DNA from: Mesenet sp031546805
GTDB taxonomy: Bacteria; Pseudomonadota; Alphaproteobacteria; Rickettsiales; Anaplasmataceae
Assembly: GCA_031546805.1 (NCBI GenBank)
Contig: JAVBJW010000032.1
Location: 1-14,113 of the forward strand
Reading direction: 5' to 3'
Length of the DNA: 14,113 bases
Under the pieces are notes generated by a model. That model saw only the letters and a program-made list of their open reading frames with translations. It was not told where the DNA came from and searched no databases. Below are positions 1-6,729 of this stretch, piece by piece. Each line of letters opens with the position of its first letter. Position 1 is the stretch's first letter. The translations under genes and the position numbers were made by a program.

Positions 1-1
1 A

Positions 2-160
2 AACGAAAAAGAATCCAAAGAAAAAAAGGAAAAAAATCAGGAGCTTGCGAACCAAAGAGTGGTGGTCGAAAATGTGATTTTAAAAGATTTAAGCAGACAA
101 ATATCGAAATCGGCGTTCGGCTTGAGGTTCAATTTGATCGCTGGGATTGTTAATCTAGGC
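2..160 (+). pseudogene. C-terminal remnant of an IS5-type transposase, cut by the window edge
   Basis: One frame starting at position 2 reads a lysine/glutamate-rich stretch, then NQELANQRVVVENVI, and after a disturbed segment FGLRFNLIAGIVNL. This matches the C-terminal end of DDE_Tnp_4-type IS5 transposases, in which a catalytic-region glutamate (VVVENVI) is followed by an LKRFK..RYRNRR helix and FGLRFNLIAGIYN. Between roughly 95 and 112 the expected LKRFK and KYRNRR residues fall in another frame, so a small deletion has broken the gene. The upstream portion lies outside the window. The frame runs on without a stop into the next relic. It is a different transposase from the one at 217-848, so two unrelated insertions are stacked here. 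The family call comes from remembered motifs; the broken state is visible directly. Confidence 0.6.
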
Positions 161-216
161 AGTGTCTACAATAAAAAAGAAAATGATATAATGTTTCTTT
201 TTAAGAGAGAGAAGCA

Positions 217-848
217 ATGTTGTATGAGTTACAAAAGAATGAATGGGCAAGAATAAAAGACAGTTTGCCTGGGGAAGAAGTGCTGGAGACAATAGAAAAT
301 TTATAAGTGCAGTAATGTGGATAGTGGAGCACCATGGAGCTGCTGAATATGGAAAATGGTCAAATAAAAGATTCGTGAAATGGTCAAGAGCAGGTGTGTG
401 GCAGATGATTTTCTGGCAGTTATACAGAATGATAGATTCAACATGGCACATCAGCATGTGCAAGAAAAAAATCAAGAAACCGGTAAACAAGAACAGGAAT
501 TAGGACGGTCTAAATTCGACCAAGTTACACGCTGCTTGCTTGACTGAGGTTTTTTGTTACTGCTGGACAAAATGTTAAAGCATTGGATTTGATAAGTGGA
601 TGTGATTGCAGATAAAATGATATGATTGAAGCAGCAAAAGCTGTAAATGCCGAACCTGTTATTCCTCCACGCTCCAATAGAAAAACACCGAGAGAATACG
701 ATAAGGAACTATATAAAGAAACTTAATTGATTTAATAAACTCAAGAACTTTCGTATACTCGTTACGATAAATTGGCAATTTCTTTCCTATCTTTCGTTCA
801 TCTTGCTGATATCTATCTCTTGCTAAAGTAATTGTCGACATGGCCTAG
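217..848 (+). pseudogene. Decayed IS5-family transposase, left copy
   Basis: The ATG at 217 opens MLYELQKNEWARIKDSLPGEE, a typical start of an IS5-family transposase, but the frame shifts near 280 and stops soon after. The protein continues in other frames as GDNRKFISAVMWI, YGKWSNKRFVKWSRAGVWQMIF, AVIQNDRFNMAHQHVQEKNQ, EAAKAVNAEPVIPPRSNRKT and finally YDKLAISFLSFVHLA...LLAKVIVDMA with a stop at 846-848. Reassembling it needs several frameshifts and small deletions. The conserved DDE region around VNAEPVIPPRSNRK survives but the adjacent segment is shortened. The stop lies only 8 nt from the sucD stop on the other strand, so the element end abuts a core gene. The inverted copy at 13659-14113 shares its internal deletions. 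Certainly non-functional; the family assignment is confident. Confidence 0.85.
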
Positions 849-856
849 CTATTATA

Positions 857-1732
857 CTATAAATTCATTACATCAAACATTGTTTTACCAATAACTGCAG
901 GAGTTTCAGCAACTACAATACCGCTACTCCGCATAACCTCTATTTTGGCTTGAGCGCTACTATCACTTGAAGAGATAATCGCTCCAGCGTGACCCATACG
1001 TCTCCCTGGAGGAGCAGTTTTACCAGCAACAAAACCAACTATTGGCTTTTTAGACTTGGCTGACTTTATAAAATGAGCAACTTCTTCTTCTTCAGTACCA
1101 CCTATCTCCCCAATTATAATAATACCATGCGTATCTTCATCTTGGAGGAATAATTCACAACAATCAACAAAAGTCATACCATGTACAGGGTCACCACCAA
1201 TTCCTATACATGTTGATTGCCCAAGGCCTACCGCAGTAGTTTGTGCTACAGCTTCATAAGTTAAAGTTCCAGAACGAGACATAACTCCTATATGACCACG
1301 TTTATGAATATGTCCTGGCATTATCCCTATCTTGCACTCATCTGGTGTTATAACTCCAGGACAATTAGGACCAATTAAGCGACTCTTTGAGCCAATCAAC
1401 GCTCGTTTTACTTTTACCATATCAAGTACTGGTATGCCTTCTGTAATGCAGACAATGAGCTCAATTTTTGCATCAACTGCTTCAAGTATTGCATCTGCCG
1501 CATAAGGAGCAGGAACATAAATAACTGATGCATTTGCACCTACCTTTAACTTTGCTTGCTCCACTGTGTCAAATACAGGTAAACCAAGGTGAATTTGACC
1601 GCCCTTTCCAGGTGTAACACCTCCAACCATACAAGTACCGTAAGCAATTGCTTGTTCTGAGTGAAACGTCCCTTGTGCTCCAGTGAAACCCTGGCATATC
1701 AGTTTTGTATTTTTATTTACTAAGATAGACAT
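857..1732 (-). CDS. sucD: Succinyl-CoA synthetase (ADP-forming) alpha subunit
   Basis: Cytosolic TCA-cycle enzyme subunit that pairs with SucC to convert succinyl-CoA, phosphate and ADP into succinate, CoA and ATP. The 291-residue product is close to the usual 289-295. The N-terminal CoA-binding Rossmann fold shows GFTGAQGTFHSEQAIAYGT (about residues 16-34), followed by VGGVTPGKGG. GPNCPGVI marks the middle, and the phosphorylated active-site histidine sits in GHAGAI (His248). The ATG start lies 3 nt after the sucC stop, which suggests translational coupling in a sucC-sucD transcript. The C terminus (VIGKTMFDVMNL) looks complete, although a decayed transposase ends 8 nt beyond the stop and leaves no space for a terminator of its own. 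No missing key residues seen. Confidence 0.97.
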   Translation of the reverse strand: MSILVNKNTKLICQGFTGAQGTFHSEQAIAYGTCMVGGVTPGKGGQIHLGLPVFDTVEQAKLKVGANASVIYVPAPYAADAILEAVDAKIELIVCITEGIPVLDMVKVKRALIGSKSRLIGPNCPGVITPDECKIGIMPGHIHKRGHIGVMSRSGTLTYEAVAQTTAVGLGQSTCIGIGGDPVHGMTFVDCCELFLQDEDTHGIIIIGEIGGTEEEEVAHFIKSAKSKKPIVGFVAGKTAPPGRRMGHAGAIISSSDSSAQAKIEVMRSSGIVVAETPAVIGKTMFDVMNL

Positions 1733-1735
1733 ATC

Positions 1736-2899
1736 CTATACTTTAACTATATTAACTATTTTTTGCGCAGCTTCGCTTAGCTCGTCTGCTGCTACTATGT
1801 TGAGACCTGAATCTTGTAAGATTTTCTTTCCTATTTCAAAATTAGTCCCAGATAATCTAACAACTAAAGGGACGTTAATACTAACTTCTTTTGCTGCTTC
1901 TACTATGCCATTTGCAATAATATCACAACGCATAATTCCGCCAAAAATGTTAACTAATATTCCCTTAACTTTCTTGTCGGATAGTATAATTTTAAATGCT
2001 TCAGTAACAGTTTCTCTACTTGCACCACCACCAACATCTAAAAAGTTAGCAGGTTCTGCTCCATAATATTTAATAATATCCATTGTTGCCATTGCTAAAC
2101 CTGCACCGTTTACCATACATCCTATGTTACCATCCATTTTTATATAGCTTAAACCATATTTAGAAGCTTCAATTTCCTCTTGCACTTCTTCATCGTAATC
2201 ACGAAGTTTTTTAACATCTGGATGTTGGTACAAAGCATTATCATCAAAATTTATCTTCGCATCAAGAGCTATAAAATCACCGGATTTTGTTTCAATCAGT
2301 GGATTAATTTCTATTTGACTTGCATCTGTATTTATAAAAGCATTATATATACTTTTTGCAATATTAGTGATCTTTTTTACCTTTTCTTGCTCTAGCCCTA
2401 AACTAAAACCAAGCTTTCGTCCATAAAAATCCTCAAAACCAGATACAGGATCTACATGAACAGTAACTATTTTAGATGGATGATTTTTTGCTACCTCTTC
2501 AATATCCATTCCTCCTTCTGATGAGAAGATAAATGTTGCTCTACTAGATCTAGGGTCAATAATTAAGCTTAGGTAATACTCTTTTTTAATATCAGACGCT
2601 TCTTCAATGTAAACTTTACGAACTTTTTGCCCCTCGGCACCTGTCTGATGAGTAACTAAGATAGAACTCAACATGCCTTTTGCAAATTCTAAAACCTCCT
2701 TAGGAGACTTTGCCAATTTTACACCACCAGCCTTACCTCTACCACCTGCATGAATTTGTGCTTTTACAACTAATGTGCCTGATTTTAGTTTCTCTATGAC
2801 TGAATCTGCCTCACTAAGTGATGAAGCTATAAAGCCCTTCGGTACTGGAATGTTAAACCTACTTAAAATTTCTTTCGCCTGATATTCGTGAATATTCAT
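1736..2899 (-). CDS. sucC: Succinyl-CoA synthetase (ADP-forming) beta subunit
   Basis: Nucleotide-binding subunit of succinyl-CoA synthetase. The 387 residues match the family length of about 388. The N-terminal ATP-grasp domain begins MNIHEYQAKEIL and contains KAQIHAGGRGKAGGVK (about residues 46-61). The middle keeps the metal/nucleotide segment EINPLIE and LDAKINFDDNA. The C-terminal flavodoxin-like domain has GCMVNGAGLAMATMD, FLDVGGGAS and NIFGGIMRCD, which contact the alpha subunit and the phosphohistidine loop. The gene lies 47 nt downstream of rpsU and 3 nt upstream of sucD, all on the minus strand, so rpsU-sucC-sucD may be cotranscribed. No good Shine-Dalgarno is visible before the ATG; the leader is almost pure A/T. 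The start is supported by the canonical N terminus. Confidence 0.97.
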   Translation of the reverse strand: MNIHEYQAKEILSRFNIPVPKGFIASSLSEADSVIEKLKSGTLVVKAQIHAGGRGKAGGVKLAKSPKEVLEFAKGMLSSILVTHQTGAEGQKVRKVYIEEASDIKKEYYLSLIIDPRSSRATFIFSSEGGMDIEEVAKNHPSKIVTVHVDPVSGFEDFYGRKLGFSLGLEQEKVKKITNIAKSIYNAFINTDASQIEINPLIETKSGDFIALDAKINFDDNALYQHPDVKKLRDYDEEVQEEIEASKYGLSYIKMDGNIGCMVNGAGLAMATMDIIKYYGAEPANFLDVGGGASRETVTEAFKIILSDKKVKGILVNIFGGIMRCDIIANGIVEAAKEVSINVPLVVRLSGTNFEIGKKILQDSGLNIVAADELSEAAQKIVNIVKV

Positions 2900-2946
2900 A
2901 TAAAAAATAAAAAACTATAATGTAAAATTGATAATTAAAAGTATTA

Positions 2947-3150
2947 TTAAATGCTCTTACAACAATGCGATCTTTTTTTCATCTTGCATCTTCTTCTTGC
3001 AGCTTCAGCATCTTTTCTAAGTCGTTTTACTGAAGGTTTTTCATAATAGCAAATTTTCAATATACGATGTATACCTTCGCGTTGTAATTTTTTTCCTAAG
3101 GCCCTACAAGCTTGCAACACATTACCATGCTTAACTTCCTCTTTTACCAA
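2947..3150 (-). CDS. rpsU: 30S ribosomal protein S21
   Basis: Small basic protein of the 30S subunit that helps base-pairing of mRNA with 16S rRNA during initiation. The 67-residue product has the S21 pattern: a hydrophobic/basic N-terminal segment (VKHGNVLQACRALGKKLQRE), then YYEKPSVKRLRKDAEAARRRCKMKK, matching the family KLQREG...HYEKPSxKRxRKxxEAxRR signature. The start is TTG (3148-3150), chosen because a perfect AAGGAGG lies 9 nt before it and no ATG is suitably placed. The C terminus (SHCCKSI) is slightly longer than the E. coli protein. Upstream of sucC on the same strand. Confidence 0.93.
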   Translation of the reverse strand: MVKEEVKHGNVLQACRALGKKLQREGIHRILKICYYEKPSVKRLRKDAEAARRRCKMKKRSHCCKSI

Positions 3151-3159
3151 AATGAAACA

Positions 3160-3166
3160 CCTCCTT
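3160..3166 (-). promoter_or_regulatory. Strong Shine-Dalgarno of rpsU
   Basis: On the minus strand this reads AAGGAGG, a perfect match to the anti-SD, 9 nt upstream of the TTG codon of rpsU. It is the strongest ribosome binding site on the minus strand of the window. It decides the unusual TTG start. Confidence 0.85.
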
Positions 3167-3186
3167 ATATACTCAGTGACGTTATT

Positions 3187-3212
3187 AATAATTTATAATT
3201 TAGTAAATTATT
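3187..3212. repeat. A/T-only inverted repeat upstream of rpsU
   Basis: Arms AATAATTTA (3187-3195) and TAAATTATT (3204-3212) are a perfect 9-bp inverted repeat with an 8-nt loop. It lies 37-62 nt upstream of the rpsU start in the 239-nt spacer to tRNA-Asn, where a promoter or operator would be expected. Its composition is so A/T-rich that a chance origin is possible. The rest of the spacer (3213-3389) shows no ORF or clear RNA gene. Confidence 0.3.
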
Positions 3213-3389
3213 GATGTCAAATTATTTTATTTATAACGCATAAAACTTAAGTTTATTTGAAGAACTAAACTTTATGGTCGCTAAAATAACTTAAATCTAT
3301 TGAGTATAAAGTAGCTTAAAATCATGTAAACATATTCCGAAAAATTCTTTACAAATGAAATTAAATATGGTAGATCGTAAAAACATAGA

Positions 3390-3461
3390 TCCTCGGTAGC
3401 TCAGTGGTAGAGCAATTGGCTGTTAACCAATTGGTCGCTGGTTCGAATCCGGCCCGGGGAG
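3390..3461 (+). tRNA. tRNA-Asn (anticodon GTT)
   Basis: A full cloverleaf can be drawn. The acceptor stem is TCCTCGG with CCGGGGA (one G-T pair). The D arm carries AGCTCAGTGGTAGAGC. The anticodon stem TTGGC/ACCAA-type pairing encloses loop CTGTTAA with anticodon GTT. The T arm is GCTGG-TTCGAAT-CCGGC. The discriminator base is G (3461), as expected for asparagine tRNA. Only CA follows, so the CCA tail is not fully encoded and would be added after transcription. It converges on tRNA-Gly, 130 nt away. Confidence 0.95.
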
Positions 3462-3591
3462 CAGTATTATACAAACTAATAATGTCATTAAAAGCCTCCT
3501 TTTTTATAATTTGTTTAAATACACTTCTTTTTATTATATAATTTTAAATTTTAACCAAAGCAGTATCTAAATTGCTTATTATATTAACTCA

Positions 3592-3666
3592 TGGAGCGGA
3601 AGAAGGGGCTCGAACCCTCGACCTCAACCTTGGCAAGGTTGCGCTCTACCACTAAGCTACTCCCGC
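3592..3666 (-). tRNA. tRNA-Gly (anticodon GCC)
   Basis: Read on the minus strand from 3666. The acceptor GCGGGAG pairs with CTTCCGC (one G-T pair). The D arm is AGCTTAGTGGTAGAGC, the anticodon loop CTTGCCA has anticodon GCC, and the T arm is GAGGG-TTCGAGC-CCCTT. The discriminator is T and the CCA tail (3592-3594) is encoded in the DNA, unlike the neighbouring tRNA-Asn. The 130-nt spacer between the two tRNA genes holds only A/T-rich sequence with a weak AAAAG...CTTTTTT hairpin-like stretch near 3490-3505. Confidence 0.95.
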
Positions 3667-3697
3667 TTTCAAAACTTTAGTTTATTATGATGATAAG

Positions 3698-3713
3698 TTA
3701 TTTCATGAAATAA
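3698..3713. repeat. 16-bp perfect palindrome upstream of tRNA-Gly
   Basis: TTATTTCATGAAATAA is its own reverse complement. It lies 32-47 nt upstream of the 5' end of tRNA-Gly, where the -35 region of its promoter would sit. That fits either an operator or a cruciform-forming remnant. No regulator is identified. Confidence 0.45.
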
Positions 3714-3857
3714 ACAAGAAAAAACATATCATAAAATTAAAATAGACCCATGATATCATAACATAATGTTGTGGTATTTCACTTATTACATAATTATATG
3801 GAAATATGTTCGATGAGATATTCCAGTGCCGAATTCATCAAGCTTTTCCATTTGTTC

Positions 3858-3877
3858 AAAATCTAATATTAGATTTT
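3858..3877. repeat. 20-bp perfect palindrome downstream of hlyD
   Basis: The half-site AAAATCTAAT is followed immediately by its exact reverse complement ATTAGATTTT with no spacer. It starts 84 nt beyond the hlyD stop. As RNA it could fold, but with little G/C and no proper loop it is a poor intrinsic terminator. A dimeric DNA-binding protein site is the other reading. A shorter 10-bp palindrome ATGATATCAT sits at 3750-3759 in the same spacer. Confidence 0.45.
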
Positions 3878-3961
3878 CTCACCGCCATTCTACCGCAATA
3901 TGCAACCTTTCTGCTCTTATCCGGTAATGGTTGAGTATCCATACGAGTAACAATTTTAGTT

Positions 3962-5500
3962 TTACCTCTCTCTAAGAGCTTTTTCAAAAGACATCATTAT
4001 AGGTGTTGCTAAATATGAAAAAGGAGTGCGAGATTGAGTTACAATGTAAACTTCAGCTGGCATGCCAGGATATAAATAAACATTCTTTAATTGTGATAAT
4101 TCTGTTTTTGGTATGACAACACGCACTAAATAATAACGAAAACCATTAGGTTCACTAAAAGCATCTGCTGAAACTTGACTAACTATTCCTTTAATTAGGC
4201 CAACCCTACGTGCACTATAGGCACTTAAACGAACCTTAACTTCTAATCCTTCAAAGCCATCTTTGCGTATTACGTGATCACCTTTTTTTTGTGCTGAGAG
4301 TATCTCTTCTATATTTCTTGTTTGTATTTTAGAATCTATAATTAATTCATCGCCTACAGGAACTATATCCATAATTGGAGCACCAGGAGGTACTACTCCC
4401 CCTTCAGTATGATATTTTAAACCAGTAACAGTTCCATCTTCTGACGCTTTAATTACTGTACGTTTTGATATATCTTCTGCCATCATTAGCCTTTCTTTCA
4501 AATCGGAGATGATGGCGTTTATTTCCTTCAATTCAGCGTTTGTTCTATCTTGAACGTTATTTCCTATGTTTATAATTTCAAGTTTGTTTTCACCTATTTT
4601 TTGATGTACTTGTGATATCGAAGCATTATATTGACCAATTGTACCTTCAGCATCCGCAAACTGTTTTTCCAGCATAAGAATGTTAGGCTTGCTGATATGG
4701 CCATCATCAAGCAACTTTCTCTTTACTTCCAATTCTTCCTTTACAAATCCATACTGCTTATTTGCTGCATTTAGTTGGGCAGATAAACCAACTAGTTGAT
4801 CTTCTAGCTGTTTTGTTCTTTGTTGCAGTATGTCAACCTGTCCAAGCACAGTCTTCCGATAAGAGTTAAATAATTTCTCCTGGCCTTCAACAACTTTGTT
4901 TACAGTTTCATTGTTCGACAAAGCGATAATTTCATCTGGAAAGTCAATTTTGTCTAAGTTATCCCTTACTGCAGACAGTCTAGCTTCTGTAGCTAATGAA
5001 GTTAAAAGTTTTTCTTTAATAATGCCTAAGTTTGCTTTTGCAGAAACATCACTAAAGTATATTAAAGGATCACCTTTTTTAACTGATTGACCTTCCTTAA
5101 CAAGGATCTTGCTTATTATGCCACCCTCTAAATGCTGTATAGTTTTCTTGTGAGAAAATAAAACAACCTCTCCTGGAGCTATTACAGCTCCTTCAAGTCT
5201 TGCAACACCAGACCAAACCCCACCTATGCCAAAAAATATTAGCATAATAACTGAACCTGTAATTAATGGTCCCCAAGTTACTCTAAGTACTTCATTTGAT
5301 TTATTTGTACCTTCCCGCCTTAGAATAAAATTTATTATTGTGTCAAGTAATGAACATGACTTTTCAATGAACTTAGAGTGTTTCTTACTCTTATTATTTT
5401 TTTCTTCTATAATAGAAGATCCATGACCAAGTAGTCCTGGTACAGAAAATTCAGTGTTAGTTAAAACCCCATTTAAGTACTTCTTTGCTTTTTGAAACAT
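3962..5500 (-). CDS. hlyD: Type I secretion membrane fusion protein (HlyD/PrtE family)
   Basis: Periplasmic adaptor that links an inner-membrane ABC exporter to a TolC-like outer-membrane channel. The 512-residue product has a long cytosolic N-terminal tail (about 1-72), one membrane segment (about 77-97, LITGSVIMLIFFGIGGVW) and a barrel-sandwich half motif GEVVLFSHKKTIQHLEGGII (110-129). A long coiled-coil-rich region (about 165-330) follows, then a second lipoyl half (TVIKASEDGTVTGLKYHTEGG) and the family C-terminal signature VYLYPGMPAEVYI. The usual HlyD length is about 430-480, so the N-terminal tail is extended. The ABC ATPase and TolC partners are not nearby. In Anaplasmataceae type I systems export acidic repeat and ankyrin proteins (family knowledge). 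It is separated from recF by 107 nt containing a TAGAGTGTA element, so it probably has its own promoter. No clear Shine-Dalgarno. Confidence 0.9.
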   Translation of the reverse strand: MFQKAKKYLNGVLTNTEFSVPGLLGHGSSIIEEKNNKSKKHSKFIEKSCSLLDTIINFILRREGTNKSNEVLRVTWGPLITGSVIMLIFFGIGGVWSGVARLEGAVIAPGEVVLFSHKKTIQHLEGGIISKILVKEGQSVKKGDPLIYFSDVSAKANLGIIKEKLLTSLATEARLSAVRDNLDKIDFPDEIIALSNNETVNKVVEGQEKLFNSYRKTVLGQVDILQQRTKQLEDQLVGLSAQLNAANKQYGFVKEELEVKRKLLDDGHISKPNILMLEKQFADAEGTIGQYNASISQVHQKIGENKLEIINIGNNVQDRTNAELKEINAIISDLKERLMMAEDISKRTVIKASEDGTVTGLKYHTEGGVVPPGAPIMDIVPVGDELIIDSKIQTRNIEEILSAQKKGDHVIRKDGFEGLEVKVRLSAYSARRVGLIKGIVSQVSADAFSEPNGFRYYLVRVVIPKTELSQLKNVYLYPGMPAEVYIVTQSRTPFSYLATPIMMSFEKALRER

Positions 5501-5526
5501 ATATTTTGTAAATATTAAAAATTAAA

Positions 5527-5535
5527 TAGAGTGTA
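5527..5535 (+). promoter_or_regulatory. TAGAGTGTA element upstream of hlyD
   Basis: The 9-mer TAGAGTGTA, 27 nt upstream of the hlyD ATG, is identical to the arm of the dyad at 11132-11140. It is followed directly by ACACAC. Nothing else in the 107-nt recF/hlyD spacer stands out. A shared regulator is a guess from the repeated word. Confidence 0.25.
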
Positions 5536-5607
5536 ACACACAATAACAAAAAAGCTATTACTTGAAATCTATAAATGCACTGCCTAAACAACAAGATTAA
5601 AGATATT

Positions 5608-6702
5608 TTAACTAATATTAAAAGCTTGATTGTTCTCTATAGTAAAAAATTCAAAGGACTTACTATATTCTAGAAAATTTTTATAATTAACATCGCTTAT
5701 CCAAGTCTGACAACCAATATCTAATATTTCTTTTAATATTACTTTTCTATACTTCTCGTCTAAGTGAGATATTACATCATCAAGTAAAAGAATTGGTGGC
5801 TTTGTATATCTAACTTTTACACTTGCAATTATTACTGAGAGTAGCAGTAATTTCTGTTCACCAGTAGAACATAAGCTAGATGATAGTTGTTTTTGTTGAT
5901 AAAAGATCTGAAAGTTATCATTATGCACACCAAAGCTAACACGATTATATAATGAGTCTTTTTCCCTATTATGTTTTAAATAGCCTTTATAATATGATAC
6001 AGATTCATCAAAGTCCTTTTCCTTAAGCAATTGAGTATCTAGCTTTAAAGTTGCTTTTGGTAAAAAATTAGTTGAATCTTGATTGATTGCTTCTTGTAAT
6101 ACCTGTAAAACAGAAAATCTCATCGATGAAATATGAGTTCCACAGCTAGCCATAATATCTTCAAGGCTTTTAAGCCAATTATCATCTAATATATTTTCTT
6201 TAAGTAACCTGCTTCTCTCGGTCTTAGCCCGTCTGTACTTTATAAAATATAGGGCATATTTCTCTTTAAACGTAGAAACTATCCTATCAAAAAATCTTAA
6301 CCGTTCACTTGGGCCTTTTAACAGTATGCAATCCATTTGTGGCATAAACCATATTACATCTGATAATGTATTGAGTAGAGAATAATTTGATTGAGTTTTA
6401 TTATTAACCTTTATTAATCTTCTATCACCGTTACTTGCGATACCAACAGAGTTTAAGTCGTTGCCATCAAAAAAGGTATAATGAGCCGCCCATTTAGCAT
6501 CAATAGAGTTATTTTGCATCTCGCTAACGCTCGCATTTCTCATTCCTCTGCCTTTTGATAATAGTGAAATAGCTTCAAGGATATTAGTTTTGCCTGCACC
6601 ATTGTTGCCTAAAAGAACAACAGAATGTTCATCACAATTTAACTCAAAATCTAAGTAATTACGAAAATTATATAATTTTAAACTCTTTATATAGCAAGCC
6701 AT
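5608..6702 (-). CDS. recF: DNA replication and repair protein RecF
   Basis: SMC-like ATPase that binds gapped DNA and, with RecO and RecR, loads RecA for recombinational gap repair. The 364 residues match the family (about 357-375). The N terminus MACYIKSLKLYNFRNY is typical. Walker A is GNNGAGKT (32-39), the ABC-type signature is STGEQK (about 279-284), and Walker B is ILLLDDV followed by the D-loop SHLDE (about 304-315). All ATPase motifs are intact. It lies 27 nt downstream of argF on the same strand, so it is probably the last gene of the coxB-coxA-ctaB-coxF-argF-recF transcript. That is far from the dnaA-dnaN-recF setting seen in many bacteria, as is common in Rickettsiales. The ATG start gives the full canonical N terminus. 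Confidence 0.95.
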   Translation of the reverse strand: MACYIKSLKLYNFRNYLDFELNCDEHSVVLLGNNGAGKTNILEAISLLSKGRGMRNASVSEMQNNSIDAKWAAHYTFFDGNDLNSVGIASNGDRRLIKVNNKTQSNYSLLNTLSDVIWFMPQMDCILLKGPSERLRFFDRIVSTFKEKYALYFIKYRRAKTERSRLLKENILDDNWLKSLEDIMASCGTHISSMRFSVLQVLQEAINQDSTNFLPKATLKLDTQLLKEKDFDESVSYYKGYLKHNREKDSLYNRVSFGVHNDNFQIFYQQKQLSSSLCSTGEQKLLLLSVIIASVKVRYTKPPILLLDDVISHLDEKYRKVILKEILDIGCQTWISDVNYKNFLEYSKSFEFFTIENNQAFNIS

Positions 6703-6729
6703 AAATAAAAAAGCAGTTTTAAAAATTGG

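Larger units (their letters stand above)
3667..3961. other. tRNA-Gly/hlyD spacer with possible coding relic
   Basis: This 295-nt gap has no intact gene. On the minus strand just past hlyD, one frame reads KIVTRMDTQPLPDKSRKVAY followed by CGRMAVRK and a stop. A second frame continues as NLILDFEQMEKLDEFGTGIS. The two would join by a frameshift near the 20-bp palindrome, and the segment (about 3810-3950) is less A/T-rich than the rest of the spacer. This could be a decayed gene. I do not recognise the family; a vague likeness of the first part to N termini of serine recombinases is not enough to name it. The half next to tRNA-Gly is plain A/T-rich sequence with the palindromes listed separately. 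Confidence 0.3.

Noticed and set aside
155..490. Minus-strand 111-codon ORF over the left transposase
   Set aside because: It is the antisense of recognisable transposase frames, has no ribosome binding site and matches no family pattern.
659..841. Minus-strand 60-codon ORF
   Set aside because: It is an antisense shadow of the C-terminal transposase segment YDKLAISFLSFVHLA.
1683..2066. Plus-strand 127-codon ORF over sucC/sucD
   Set aside because: It lies opposite two well-supported genes and looks like a shadow of their codon bias.
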